33,566 bases of DNA, taken from contig JANYJL010000014.1 in NCBI GenBank assembly GCA_025361845.1, positions 1 through 33,566 of the forward strand. The letters run 5' to 3'. Under the pieces are notes generated by a model that ran no database searches, was not told where the DNA came from, and saw only the letters and a program-made list of their open reading frames with translations. Made by a program: the position numbers and the translations under genes. Each line of letters starts with the position of its first letter. Position 1 is the first letter of the stretch. Shown here piece by piece: positions 7,567-15,733 of the stretch. Origin of the DNA: Rhizobacter sp. GTDB taxonomy: Bacteria > Pseudomonadota > Gammaproteobacteria > Burkholderiales > Burkholderiaceae_C.

Positions 7567-8337
7567 TCAGACCTCGAAAACGCGCATCGCGTCGTAGCCC
7601 TCGGCCTCGCCCTTGCGCGCATGGCCGCGGGCGTTGCAGACCACGCGGGTTTCGCCGTGCGCGTGCACCACGCGGTAGTCGTGCCGGCAATGCAGGTGCC
7701 CGTGGATCCACAGGTCGGCGCGTGGAATCAACGCGTCGTCGGCATTGCAGAAGCTCGCCGTGCCCGGCACCCCGCCATAGCGCGGGTCGGCGCTTTGCAG
7801 GCTCGGCGCGAAGTGGGTGACGACGACGGTCGCGTCCCACTCGCCATGGCTGCGCGAGAGTTCCGACTGCAGCCAGGTGCGGCAGGCCAGCGCCTCGTCG
7901 CGCACGGCCACCGCGTCGAAGGGCGTGCCGCCGCGGGTGGCGCGCATCACGCGCATGTAGTAGCTCGCCGCGCGCATCGCCTTGTCGCGCCCGGACGGGC
8001 CGAACAGGTCGAAGTCGCACCAGCGCGTGGTGCCGACGAAGCGGACGCGCTTGCCGGCCGCATTGGTCAGCACGCGGCTTTCGCATTCGAGCATCGTGAA
8101 GCCGAGCTGCGCGCAACGCTCGCGCAGCATCGGCCAGGCCTGCGGAATCTCGCGCCCGTCGAACTCGTGGTTGCCGGCGATGAAGAGCACCGGCACGGGC
8201 CAGCCGCGAAAGCGCTCGAAAGCCGACCAACTGCTGTCGATGTCGCCCGCCAGCACCAGCAGTTCGGCGCCAGGTGCGGGCTCGGGGTCGAAGGCTTCGG
8301 TTTCGAGGTGGAGGTCGGACAGCAGTTGCAGTCGCAT
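7567..8337 (-). CDS. Calcineurin-like metallophosphoesterase
   Basis: A 256-residue cytoplasmic protein with all metal-binding blocks of the calcineurin-like phosphoesterase fold: SDLHLE (residues 6-11), AGDID (near 30), GNHEF (near 55), THFAPS (near 173) and HGHLH (near 214). These predict a two-metal centre hydrolysing a phosphomonoester or diester; the substrate cannot be read from sequence. There is no signal peptide. It lies 108 nt downstream of the UPF0149 gene on the same strand with a structured repeat in between, so it may be transcribed separately. The sequence just before the ATG (CCTTTAACTCAAG) has no clear ribosome site. Confidence 0.9.
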   Translation of the reverse strand: MRLQLLSDLHLETEAFDPEPAPGAELLVLAGDIDSSWSAFERFRGWPVPVLFIAGNHEFDGREIPQAWPMLRERCAQLGFTMLECESRVLTNAAGKRVRFVGTTRWCDFDLFGPSGRDKAMRAASYYMRVMRATRGGTPFDAVAVRDEALACRTWLQSELSRSHGEWDATVVVTHFAPSLQSADPRYGGVPGTASFCNADDALIPRADLWIHGHLHCRHDYRVVHAHGETRVVCNARGHARKGEAEGYDAMRVFEV

Positions 8338-8370
8338 CTTGAGTTAAAGGTCAGCGCAGAGGAACGCGCA

Positions 8371-8439
8371 GGCCGGCGCCGGGCCGCCCCCAAGCGGCCA
8401 GCGCACCCCCTTGGGGGGTGGCTGCGGTATGCCGCAGCC
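8371..8439 (+). repeat. Three-hairpin dispersed repeat, copy 1
   Basis: Three successive inverted repeats: stem I GGCCGC (8382-8387) with GCGGCC (8394-8399); stem II CACCCCC (8404-8410) with GGGGGTG (8414-8420), loop TTG; stem III GGCTGCGG (8420-8427) with CCGCAGCC (8432-8439). It starts 6 nt beyond the stop codon of the UPF0149 gene and occupies most of the gap before the metallophosphoesterase. A second copy is at 26088-26155 in opposite orientation, with compensatory base changes in stems II and III. It has no poly-T tract on either strand, so it is not a classical terminator, although the hairpins could pause or stabilise RNA. Confidence 0.8.
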
Positions 8440-8445
8440 GGGGGC

Positions 8446-9222
8446 TCAAGTCACGCCGTGGCATTGTTTGTACTTCTTGCCGCTGCCGCACGGGCACGGA
8501 TCGTTGCGGCCGACCTTGGGTGCGTCGCGCTTGACGGTCTCGACCTTGTAGCGCTGCTCGCTGGTCAGGTCGTGCAGGTCGGCGACGGTCGCCACCAACT
8601 CTTCCATCGCTTCATCGAGTGTCGCCAGCGGATGTTCGCGGTCGAGGGTGGCGACGACCTCGCGCTCTTCGTCGGTCTCGGCCGGCAGGTGGCGGTACAG
8701 GCGCGCGAGCGCGGCCATCACCGCATCGTCGGGCATTTCCATCAGGTCGGGGAAGCAGGTGCAGGCGTGCTGGAAGCCCGCCGCCCAGGGCATGAGCGAC
8801 TGCGAGACCGGGCTCAGGCCGGCAAGCGGATCGACCTCGCCTTCAGGCACCGGCGTGCGCGGGTGTTCGTCGTCGAATTCGAGCACCAGCGGGTCGAACC
8901 AGCCATCGTCCACCAGCGCCCGGTTCAGCGCCGCGTGCCGGCGCAAGATGAGCGCGGTGGTGCGCTGCTGCCAAGCCGTGTCCACGTACTCCGACAGCGG
9001 TGTGGCATCGAAATCGAACACATGCGCGAGCCAGGTGGCCGGCTCCAGCAGCACCGGCTGCACGAGCACGCCGCAGAGGTAGCCATCGAGCATCACCGCG
9101 TCCAGCGGCTCCAGCGGTTCGGGCGTGGCGGCGAGCAGTTCGTCGAGCTCGGCGAACTCGGCGTCGGTCAGGTCGTGCGCGACCGGGCGGGCGATGTTGG
9201 GGGTGGACGAGGGAGCGGGCAT
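8446..9222 (-). CDS. UPF0149 (YecA/YgfB-like) family protein with SEC-C zinc motif
   Basis: A 258-residue protein. The N-terminal and middle portion (ALDELL-type helices, [18 protein letters not shown]) match the all-helical UPF0149/YecA domain. The C-terminus is a SEC-C motif, [19 protein letters not shown], with Cys-X-Cys-X8-Cys-His ligands that bind zinc, as at the end of SecA and E. coli YecA. YecA-type SEC-C proteins have been linked to ribosome or SecA binding, so a role near translation or secretion is likely but not assigned. It is transcribed leftward; a structured repeat follows directly after its stop. Confidence 0.88.
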   Translation of the reverse strand: MPAPSSTPNIARPVAHDLTDAEFAELDELLAATPEPLEPLDAVMLDGYLCGVLVQPVLLEPATWLAHVFDFDATPLSEYVDTAWQQRTTALILRRHAALNRALVDDGWFDPLVLEFDDEHPRTPVPEGEVDPLAGLSPVSQSLMPWAAGFQHACTCFPDLMEMPDDAVMAALARLYRHLPAETDEEREVVATLDREHPLATLDEAMEELVATVADLHDLTSEQRYKVETVKRDAPKVGRNDPCPCGSGKKYKQCHGVT

Positions 9223-9274
9223 GGGGGCTTTCGGTCGAAGAATGCGCGATTGTCCTCCGCGCGGCCCCAGTGAC

Positions 9275-10009
9275 TCAGACCGAGAAGCGTCCCACCAGCC
9301 GGTAGCGTGCCCCGGGGTGATAGAGCCGCGCGATCGAGGCCACGGCCCCTTGCGACACGGTGCGGCGCGACACCATCAGCAGCGCACTGCCAACCGCCAC
9401 GTCCAGCCGACGCGCTTGTTCCGCGTCGGCCAGCACGGCTTCGACCACCTGCTCGGCTTCGGTCAGCGGCGCATGTTCGAACAACACATGCGAAGGCGTG
9501 ACCCGGGTGTAGTCCTGCGCCAGCAGGTCGGGCGCCAGGGCCGGGTTGACATGCCGGTCTTCGAGCTGGATGGGCACGCCGTTTTCGCAGTGAACCAGCT
9601 CGATGCGCACCACCGCCGCGCCCTTGCGCAGGCGCATCGCCGCGGCAACATCGGCGTCGGCGCGCACCGGCGCGACGCTGCACACACGCGTGCTGTGCAC
9701 GTGGCCGCGCTCGGCGATCTCCTCGTGGATGTCGCGCACCTGGAGCAGGTTGGAAATCGGGTGCAGCTCGGCCACGTAGGAGCCCGAACCCTGGCGGCGC
9801 TCGATCAGGCCTTCGTCTTCGAGTTCACGCAGCGCGCGGTGCACCGTCATGCGAGCGCAGGCAAATTCCAGCACCAGTTCGCGTTCGGAGGGCAGCTTCG
9901 TCCCGGGTTGCCAGCCGCCTTCGGCGATGCACCGTTTCAGCGAGGCCTTCACAGCTTCATAGGGCAAGGTCCGGGGGCGCTTTCGGGTACGTTCAGTCAC
10001 GGCGTTCAT
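9275..10009 (-). CDS. hutC: Histidine utilisation repressor, GntR/HutC family
   Basis: A 244-residue repressor with a GntR winged helix (about 15-80; [40 protein letters not shown] split across helices and wing) and a C-terminal UTRA ligand-binding domain (about 95-238). HutC proteins bind urocanate or its product and release the operator. It is divergent from hutH, and a 20-bp operator lies between them, which supports both the name and autoregulation. On its own strand TAGAAT (10021-10016) precedes the ATG by only 6 nt with no ribosome site, suggesting a leaderless transcript. Its operator lies about 25 bp upstream of that -10. Confidence 0.95.
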   Translation of the reverse strand: MNAVTERTRKRPRTLPYEAVKASLKRCIAEGGWQPGTKLPSERELVLEFACARMTVHRALRELEDEGLIERRQGSGSYVAELHPISNLLQVRDIHEEIAERGHVHSTRVCSVAPVRADADVAAAMRLRKGAAVVRIELVHCENGVPIQLEDRHVNPALAPDLLAQDYTRVTPSHVLFEHAPLTEAEQVVEAVLADAEQARRLDVAVGSALLMVSRRTVSQGAVASIARLYHPGARYRLVGRFSV

Positions 10010-10015
10010 CGAACC

Positions 10016-10021
10016 ATTCTA
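10016..10021 (-). promoter_or_regulatory. -10 box TAGAAT for hutC; start codon 6 nt downstream
   Basis: On the minus strand TAGAAT is followed by GGTTCG and the hutC ATG, the same box and 6-nt spacing as at tetR. The predicted transcript begins at the start codon. The -35 region (about 10039-10044) is weak. Confidence 0.5.
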
Positions 10022-10045
10022 GCCAGCCGAATCTGTCGGCATGGT

Positions 10046-10065
10046 AAAGTTGTCTAGACCACTTT
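10046..10065. promoter_or_regulatory. HutC operator in the hutC-hutH intergenic region
   Basis: AAAGTTGTCTAGACCACTTT is a palindrome broken at a single base pair. It is identical at 19 of 20 positions to the core of the perfect palindrome upstream of hutU. The GT-CTAG-AC core fits the half-site spacing of GntR/HutC-subfamily operators. A TAAAGT -10-like hexamer for hutH (10045-10050) overlaps its left end, so binding would block hutH transcription directly. Confidence 0.8.
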
Positions 10066-10087
10066 GTCGAACCCGACAACACGCGCC

Positions 10088-11593
10088 ATGACCACGACGA
10101 CCCACACGCTGACTCCGGGCAGCCTCACACCCGCCCTGCTCGAACTCGCCGCGGCCGGCGGCTTGCGCGTGCGCATCGCCGAATCGGCCCGCGCCGGCAT
10201 CGAAGCGAGCGTCGCCACGGTGCGCACCCTGGTCTCGCGCGAAGCGCCGGTCTACGGCATCAACACCGGCTTCGGCAAGCTGGCGCAGACACGCATCGAC
10301 AACTCCCAGCTCGCGCAGTTGCAAAAGAACCTGGTGCTCTCGCACAGCGCCGGCATCGGCAAGCCCTTCGAAGCGCCGATCGTGCGGCTGATGCTGCTGC
10401 TGAAGGCAGCGAGCCTGGCGCATGGTGTGTCGGGCGTGCGCCCACAGATCATCGATGCGCTGCTCGCCTTGCTGGCCGCCGACGTGCTGCCGGTCGTGCC
10501 CGAGAAGGGCTCGGTCGGCGCCTCGGGCGATCTGGCGCCGCTCGCGCACATGGCGGGTGTGTTGATCGGCGTGGGCGAAGCCTTTGTCGACGGCAGGCGT
10601 TTGCCCGCCGCGCAGGCTCTCACGCACGCCGGCCTCACGCCGCTCGAACTCGGCCCGAAAGAAGGCCTCGCGCTGCTGAACGGCACGCAGGCTTCGACCG
10701 CGCTCGCGATCCACGCGGCGCAGCGCCTGAACCGCTTGTTCGACACCGCGGTCGGTGTCGGCGCGATGACGGTCGATGCCGCCAAAGGCTCGGACACGCC
10801 CTTCGACGACCGCATCCACGCGGTGCGCGGCCAGCGCGGCCAACGCGAGGTGGCGACGCGCTACCGCGAGTGGCTGGCCGGCAGCGCGCTGCGCCAGTCG
10901 CACCTCGATTGCGAAAAGGTGCAAGACCCGTACTGCCTGCGTTGCCAGCCGCAGGTGATGGGCGCCTGCCTCGACCAGATGCGCCACGCCTGGGACATTT
11001 TGCTGATCGAAGCGAACGGCGTCTCCGACAACCCGCTGGTGTTCGCCGACACGCTCGAAGCCCTCTCGGGCGGCAACTTCCACGCCGAGCCGGTGGCTTT
11101 CGCGGCCGACAACCTGGCGCTTGCCATCGCCGAGGTTGGCGCACTCGCCGAGCGCCGCACCGCCATGCTGATGGACCCGGGCCTGTCGAACCTGCCCGCC
11201 TTCCTGATCGAGAACGGCGGCTTGAATTCAGGCTTCATGATCGCGCAGGTGACCTCGGCCGCGCTCGCCTCCGAGAACAAGTCGCTGGCACACCCGGCGA
11301 GTGTCGATTCACTGCCCACCTCGGCCAACCAGGAAGACCATGTGTCGATGGCGACCTACGCCGCGCGGCGTCTGCACGCCATGCTGGACAACAGCGCCGG
11401 CATCGTCGCGATCGAATGGCTGGCGGCGGCGCAGGCGCTCGACTTTCAGCGCCCGCTGCGTTCGTCGAATGCGATCGAGGCCCTGCACGCGCGCCTGCGC
11501 GCCCGCGTGCCGTTCCTCGATGTGGACCGCCTGATGGCGCCCGACATCGAAGCCGCGACCGAGCTGGTGGAACGCGGGCCGGTGCCGGCCTGA
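10088..11593 (+). CDS. hutH: Histidine ammonia-lyase
   Basis: Converts L-histidine to trans-urocanate and ammonia, the first step of histidine breakdown. The protein is 501 residues, the normal length. The Ala-Ser-Gly triad that cyclises to the MIO prosthetic group is at 145-147 in [24 protein letters not shown] (56-65) carries the catalytic tyrosine. GLALLNGTQ, the FHAEPVAF block and the NQEDHVS motif are also present. I start at the ATG at 10088 (MTTTTHTL); a TTG eight codons upstream lies inside the operator and is unlikely. No clear ribosome site precedes the ATG. It is divergent from hutC and separated from the other hut enzymes by unrelated genes. Confidence 0.97.
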   Translation: MTTTTHTLTPGSLTPALLELAAAGGLRVRIAESARAGIEASVATVRTLVSREAPVYGINTGFGKLAQTRIDNSQLAQLQKNLVLSHSAGIGKPFEAPIVRLMLLLKAASLAHGVSGVRPQIIDALLALLAADVLPVVPEKGSVGASGDLAPLAHMAGVLIGVGEAFVDGRRLPAAQALTHAGLTPLELGPKEGLALLNGTQASTALAIHAAQRLNRLFDTAVGVGAMTVDAAKGSDTPFDDRIHAVRGQRGQREVATRYREWLAGSALRQSHLDCEKVQDPYCLRCQPQVMGACLDQMRHAWDILLIEANGVSDNPLVFADTLEALSGGNFHAEPVAFAADNLALAIAEVGALAERRTAMLMDPGLSNLPAFLIENGGLNSGFMIAQVTSAALASENKSLAHPASVDSLPTSANQEDHVSMATYAARRLHAMLDNSAGIVAIEWLAAAQALDFQRPLRSSNAIEALHARLRARVPFLDVDRLMAPDIEAATELVERGPVPA

Positions 11594-11616
11594 ACCCTGC
11601 TCGATCTTCGCGCGGT

Positions 11617-11814
11617 TCAGCCGCCCACCGCGTTCCTGCGCGGCGCGTGGACCCAGACCACTTTCACGCCGTGCAGCGCTGCTGCGCGTTCGATCGCGGC
11701 CATGCGCGCAAGGTCGATGTCGTCAGCGCGCAGCGCTTGCGGGGACGGGGCCGGCAGGGCAGCACAACCGGTCAGGGCGATCAGGGCCAGGGCGGCCAGG
11801 ATTCTGTGGGTCAT
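11617..11814 (-). CDS. Small predicted lipoprotein
   Basis: A 65-residue product beginning MTHRILAALALIALTGC, a compact lipoprotein signal with lipobox LTGC and Cys17 as the lipidated residue. A GGGAG ribosome site lies about 8 nt upstream of the ATG at 11814; an in-frame extension of 63 codons further upstream has no support. The mature part (ADDIDLARMAAIERAAALHGVKVVWVHAPRR, broken here by no known motif) is a helix followed by a beta strand. I do not recognise the family. It is convergent with hutH, with 23 nt between stops. The 95 nt on its other side, up to the phosphopantetheinyl transferase stop, hold nothing I can identify. Confidence 0.65.
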   Translation of the reverse strand: MTHRILAALALIALTGCAALPAPSPQALRADDIDLARMAAIERAAALHGVKVVWVHAPRRNAVGG

Positions 11815-11909
11815 GGGTGCACTCCCAAGCGGTGGGTTGGTCACAACAGTAGGTGGCTGCCGGGTTGGCGTCAAGGCGCGTCGCCGGCGAGCGCGTACCG
11901 CAACGACCC

Positions 11910-12710
11910 TCAGGCCAAGTACGGGCTGACGCGCAAGGACGGTTGAGGCGGCCACCGCGTGACCGTGAGCACGCCGGGCGGCAAGGCGGTCGCCAGCGTG
12001 CAACTCAGCTCGGCTGGGGCTTCGATGCGGGTCAGGCTCGCTCGCGCAATGGCCAGCCCGGCCGGGTGATTCAAGGCCACCGCGATGTCACACCCGCGGT
12101 CGGCCTCGGCCCCGGGCACGACCTCGATCGAATCGGGCGCGAGGCTCATGCCCAAACCATTGAGTTTCATGAAGGCTTCTTTCGCAGTCCAGTGAGCGAA
12201 GAAGCGGCCGGCCCGCAGCGCGGGCGGCGTCGCGGCGAGTTGGCGCTGCTCCGCCGCGGTCATCGTGGTCGGGACCAGGGCCTGCCAGCCGGTGCCGTCG
12301 AAGCGCTCCAGGTCGATGCCCACCCAGCTGTCCGTGGACAAAGCCAACGCAGCCCAGTCGCCGGAGTGCGACAGGCTGAAATCGACCGCACCGCAGGCAT
12401 TGCTCACCCAGGGCCGGCCGTGGGAGCCATGCGCCAACTGGATCTCGCTCGGCGCCATGCCGCAATACCGGCCGAGCAACTCGCGCAGCGCCGTGTGGCG
12501 CTGGATGAAGCGGCGGCGGTGTTCCGCAAAGACAAAGCGTGCAGCCACTCGTCTTTCTTCTGCAGACAGCGGCGACGCCCGAAGCGACGAATCACATTCA
12601 TGCGGCGAGAGATGGCACAGAACGACCTCGACACGCGGCCCGCCCACCGGCGGCGGCTGCCGGCCCGACGACAGACCGGGCAAGCCGAGCTGGTGACGAT
12701 CGTGCGGCAC
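11910..12710 (-). CDS. 4'-phosphopantetheinyl transferase, Sfp/Gsp type
   Basis: Transfers the phosphopantetheine arm of CoA to a serine of carrier proteins (acyl, peptidyl or aryl). At about 266 residues it has the length of the Sfp type rather than of AcpS. The conserved blocks are GIDLERF (magnesium-binding acidic residues) and WTAKEAFMKLNGLGMSL (the W-x-x-KEA motif), plus GRPWV and FSLSHSGD in the middle. I use the GTG at 12710, which has a GAGGG-type site about 7 nt upstream; no better ATG precedes the conserved region. Its start is 9 nt after the stop of the truncated GT87-like gene. No carrier protein, NRPS or PKS gene is in view, so the substrate is unknown. Confidence 0.88.
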   Translation of the reverse strand: MPHDRHQLGLPGLSSGRQPPPVGGPRVEVVLCHLSPHECDSSLRASPLSAEERRVAARFVFAEHRRRFIQRHTALRELLGRYCGMAPSEIQLAHGSHGRPWVSNACGAVDFSLSHSGDWAALALSTDSWVGIDLERFDGTGWQALVPTTMTAAEQRQLAATPPALRAGRFFAHWTAKEAFMKLNGLGMSLAPDSIEVVPGAEADRGCDIAVALNHPAGLAIARASLTRIEAPAELSCTLATALPPGVLTVTRWPPQPSLRVSPYLA

Positions 12711-12719
12711 CCGGCGCCC

Positions 12720-13499
12720 TCAGCTCCCGGCAAGTGGCTGGCGCGTGCGCCAGCTGCCCAGGGCATCGGCACGCACCGGCTGGAGGCTCGCAACGCTGCC
12801 GCTGTGCAAACGCCAGTAGAGCAACAGGCCCAGCGTGGCCAGGGCAGCGAACCACATGTGCGAACCCAGCAAGCCTTGCAGCGGCCCGGTGAACACATGC
12901 TGGGGCGCGAGCCACACATTGGCCATCGCGACGAAGCCGAAACCGAGTGCGACCCATGCTGCACGCGGTGCATTCGCCTGGCTCGCCGTCACGCCCAGCA
13001 GCAAGGCGAAGATCGCGATGAAACAACCGTAGTGGTGCTCCCAGCCCACCGGCGATGCGATCGTCAGCGCCGCGAGCATGGTGGCGAAGTCGAGATCCCG
13101 GCGCACCGTGGCCGCACGCGCCGGCGGCAGCCACAGCGCGCCGCCGAGCACCGGCAAAGCACCGAGCAAGGTGCCCCAGCGCACCACCGGGTGGTAGGTC
13201 GGAAAGGCGCCCGGCACCCAGTTGACCGGTTCACCCGTCGAGAGCAGGCGGTTCAGCACGCCGTTGAGCGTCTGGTTGCCCCAGAACACCTCGCCGGTCT
13301 GCGACAGGCCGCGCAGGAAGGCGATGTATTCCAGATGCAGGTCGAGCCCGTACGACGCCAGCGCCGCGGCGGTGCCGAGGCCGAAGACGGTCAGCAGCCC
13401 GGCGCAGAACCGCCCCTCGCGGCGCAACGCGCCCCACGCACGCACTGCGGCTTGAGCAGGCAGCACAGACCAGAACCGCTTCTTCAACTGGATCGACAT
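12720..13499 (-). pseudogene. GT87/DUF2029-type polyprenol-linked mannosyltransferase, N-terminally truncated
   Basis: An open frame of 259 codons encoding about six membrane helices and the region NQTLNGVLNRLLSTG. This motif and the later SPVGWEHHYG match the second half of GT87 (DUF2029) membrane glycosyltransferases, which use polyprenyl-phosphate sugars. Full-length members are about 400 residues, with the NQ-LNG block well past the middle; here it is near residue 76. Roughly 150-170 N-terminal residues are therefore missing, including the catalytic first loops. The first 15 residues (MSIQLKKRFWS) are antisense to the opposing gene and not family-like. The break coincides with that of the head-to-head gene at about 13455-13470. 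An active product is unlikely, though the frame remains open. Confidence 0.72.
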
Positions 13500-13905
13500 C
13501 GGCCGCGTGAGCGACTACTGGAGCGCGCTGCAACGGGTGCTGCGCGGCGAAGTGGCGCAGATGGACATGCCCGGCCGCGAGGTGCAGACGGGTGTGTGGG
13601 TCGGCCTGAACACACGCATCGCCTGGGGCGACGTGAACATCGAGGGCGAGGTCTACATCGGCTCCGGCGTCGAGATCGAACCCGGCGTGACCATTCAAGG
13701 CCCGACCTGGATCGGCTCGGGCAGCCACCTGCGCGAAGGCTCGACCGTCGTGCGCAGCGTGCTCTTCGAGTACACGCGCATCGCGCAAGCGCAGAACTTC
13801 CACGAGATGATCGTCGCGCCGCAGTACTGCGTGGACCGTGCGGGCACGACCTTCTACATCGGCGACGAGAGCTGCCCGCTGCGTTGGGGCGATGCGCGCG
13901 GTTGA
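13468..13905 (+). pseudogene. Sugar nucleotidyltransferase, C-terminal left-handed beta-helix remnant
   Basis: The frame reads DQNRFFNWIDIGRVSDYW, which is the end of an NTP-transferase (mannose-1-phosphate guanylyltransferase-like) catalytic domain (the WIDIG-x-x-DYW block). It is followed by hexapeptide-repeat turns (VYIGSGVEIEPGVTIQGPTWIGSG) and a family-like C-terminus FYIGDESCPLRWGDARG. An in-frame TGA at 13453-13455 stops any extension upstream, so the Rossmann-like catalytic domain with the GGxGTR signature is gone. A shorter frame could start at GTG 13507. Full-length relatives are about 350 residues; about 145 remain. It is head to head with the truncated GT87 gene, and both breaks fall at the same place. 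Both suggest a lost polysaccharide function. Confidence 0.75.
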
Positions 13906-13923
13906 GGCCGACGGCCCGGCGCG

Positions 13924-14634
13924 TCAGTAAGCGATGCGGTAGCGGTGGCCCTTGGTGGACAGCACTGCTTCTTTCAAACGGATCTCTTCGAGCATGACCT
14001 CGGGCGCGACCTTGTCGCCTTCACGCAGCACCTGGCCATTGACGATCAGCATGCGGCTCTCCGCGTTCTGCGAGTAGCTCGCGCCGCCGACCACCAGGGT
14101 CGGCAGGCCGCGCTGGATGTCGTCGGGCAACTCGCTCGCCGTGGGCAAACGCGATGCGGCCAGCGCTGCCGCTGGCCCGTTGACGGCTGACGCGGCAGCG
14201 GCGACGGCACGTGGCGTTGCGGATGCCGCTGGCTTCGCTGGCGACACGGGCTTGCGGACGGCCGCCACCGCGGCCTGAGTGGGCACGGTCGGCGGCGCCA
14301 CGGCAGGCGGTGGGGCCGGCAAGGCCGCTGCGGGCACGAGTGGCTGCGGCGCTTCGGCCAGGGGCGGCGGTGCCGGTGTGACGGGCAGCGGCGCGGCGGC
14401 GGCACGGGCCGCATCGGCAGCGTCCGGCGCTGCGTCGTGCCCCATCCATTGCCAAGCCAGCACCACCACCAACACGGCGGCGAGCGTGAGGCTCACACCC
14501 ACCCACAGGCGCGAGGGCGGCGCCGCCTTCGCCTCGGCCGAGCCCAGCGGCACCGGCTGCGCATGCACGCCGGGCACGGCGCCGCGTTCGCGTTCCGAAT
14601 CGGCGCGGCGCAGGGCGTCGAGGATGTAGGACAT
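13924..14634 (-). CDS. gspB: Type II secretion system protein GspB/ExeB
   Basis: A 236-residue inner-membrane protein with the characteristic start MSYILDALRRADSERERGAVP, one membrane helix near residues 43-63, a long Pro/Ala-rich periplasmic linker (about 70-165), and a C-terminal GspB domain (LPTLVVGGASYSQNAESRMLIVNGQVLREGD split over two strands, ending GHRYRIAY). GspB works with the ATPase GspA to insert the secretin GspD through the peptidoglycan. The ATG at 14634 is preceded by the gspA stop with only 4 nt between, so the pair is translationally close. The main gsp operon is not in the window; an isolated gspAB pair is usual. Confidence 0.92.
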   Translation of the reverse strand: MSYILDALRRADSERERGAVPGVHAQPVPLGSAEAKAAPPSRLWVGVSLTLAAVLVVVLAWQWMGHDAAPDAADAARAAAAPLPVTPAPPPLAEAPQPLVPAAALPAPPPAVAPPTVPTQAAVAAVRKPVSPAKPAASATPRAVAAAASAVNGPAAALAASRLPTASELPDDIQRGLPTLVVGGASYSQNAESRMLIVNGQVLREGDKVAPEVMLEEIRLKEAVLSTKGHRYRIAY

Positions 14635-14638
14635 CGGC

Positions 14639-15715
14639 TTACTTCTCCGTCTTGGCGCGTGGCGCAGTGATCGGCGCAGTGGTGAGTGCGATCGAGGCCG
14701 GCGCTGCGGCCGGCACCACCGCACGCGCCTTGTCGGCCGCCGCGGAGGCCAGCGCCGTCGCGTGGCGCGGGCCGGCGTCCATCGCCCAGCTGATCGCCCC
14801 GAACAGCGCCGCGCCCATCACGAGCCCGAGGCCCCAGACCAGCGCCTTCGGCAGCGCCATGCGCGCCCACCAGCCGGCCAGGCCGCGGCCCGAAGGCTTG
14901 TCGAACACCTCGGCCGCCGCCTTGTCGACGATCTCCACATCGACGCGCGATTTGCCGGCCGAGTACGCACCGAGCAGCGCCCGATCGCACAGCAGGTTGA
15001 TGCGCCGCGGTACGCCGCGCGACCATTCGTGGATGCGCAGGCGCGCCGGCCGGTCGAAGGGCAGCGGCGAGTTCATGCCGGCCACGGCCATGCGGTGGCG
15101 GATGTACTGCGCGGTCTCGTTCTCCGACAGCGCGCCGAGGTGGAAACGGGCGATCACGCGCTGCGCCAATTGCTCGAGCTCGGGCCGCGCGAGCATCTCC
15201 CGCAGCTCCGGCTGGCCGATCAGGATGATCTGCAAGAGCTTGCGTTCGCTGGTCTCCAGGTTCGTCAGCAGGCGCAACTGCTCCAGCACATCGGCCGAGA
15301 GGTTCTGCGCCTCGTCGATGATGAGCACGTTGTTCTGCCCGACCGCGTGGGTGCGCAGCAGGTACTCGTTGATCGGGTCGAGCAGGTCCTTCACCGTCGC
15401 CGTGCCCGGCTCGCGCGCGGGCCCCGGGATGTGGAACTCGTCGCACACCGACTTCAGCAACTCCGTCACCGTGAGCTTGGGGTTGAAGATGTAGGCAACG
15501 TTGCAGCGCTTGGGCACCTGCTCCAGGAAGCAGCGGCACACCGTGGTCTTGCCCGCGCCGATCTCGCCGGTCAGCAGCACGAAGCCGCCGCCACCGGCCA
15601 GGCCGTAGAGCAGGTGGGCGAGCGCCTCCCGATGGCGCTCGCTCATGAAGAGGTAACGGGGGTCGGGCGCGATCGAAAACGGCTCTTGTTTCAGGCCGAA
15701 GAATTGCGCGTACAT
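14639..15715 (-). CDS. gspA: GspA/ExeA-type AAA+ ATPase of type II secretion
   Basis: A 358-residue protein beginning MYAQFFGLKQEPFSIAPDPRYLFMS, the standard start of ExeA ATPases. Walker A is GEIGAGKTT (about 50-58), Walker B is VLIIDEAQNL (about 129-138), and an arginine-finger region and the helical lid follow (RGVPRRINLLCDRALL). A single membrane helix sits near residues 285-307, followed by a short Ala-rich periplasmic tail without the peptidoglycan-binding domain of longer ExeA proteins. It pairs with gspB directly downstream. Its start is only 18 bp from the divergent hutG start. On this strand TATTCT precedes the ATG by 7 nt and no ribosome site is seen, so a leaderless message is possible. 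Confidence 0.92.
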   Translation of the reverse strand: MYAQFFGLKQEPFSIAPDPRYLFMSERHREALAHLLYGLAGGGGFVLLTGEIGAGKTTVCRCFLEQVPKRCNVAYIFNPKLTVTELLKSVCDEFHIPGPAREPGTATVKDLLDPINEYLLRTHAVGQNNVLIIDEAQNLSADVLEQLRLLTNLETSERKLLQIILIGQPELREMLARPELEQLAQRVIARFHLGALSENETAQYIRHRMAVAGMNSPLPFDRPARLRIHEWSRGVPRRINLLCDRALLGAYSAGKSRVDVEIVDKAAAEVFDKPSGRGLAGWWARMALPKALVWGLGLVMGAALFGAISWAMDAGPRHATALASAAADKARAVVPAAAPASIALTTAPITAPRAKTEK

Positions 15716-15721
15716 GGGGTG

Positions 15722-15728
15722 GAGAATA
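15722..15728. promoter_or_regulatory. Candidate shared -10 element of divergent gspA and hutG
   Basis: The 7-bp sequence GAGAATA reads GAGAAT toward hutG, with 6 nt to its GTG. On the other strand it reads TATTCT toward gspA, with 7 nt to its ATG. Each matches four of six -10 consensus bases. Any other promoter would have to lie inside the opposite coding region. Confidence 0.35.
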
Positions 15729-15733
15729 GCGCG

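Noticed and set aside
10064-10087. TTG start for hutH eight codons upstream
   Set aside because: It would place the start codon inside the HutC operator, and the extra residues are not part of the family N-terminus.
11821-11840. CTCCCAAGCGG near the small lipoprotein start resembling stem I of the three-hairpin repeat
   Set aside because: Only about 11 bp match, and no second or third hairpin follows, so it is not counted as a copy.
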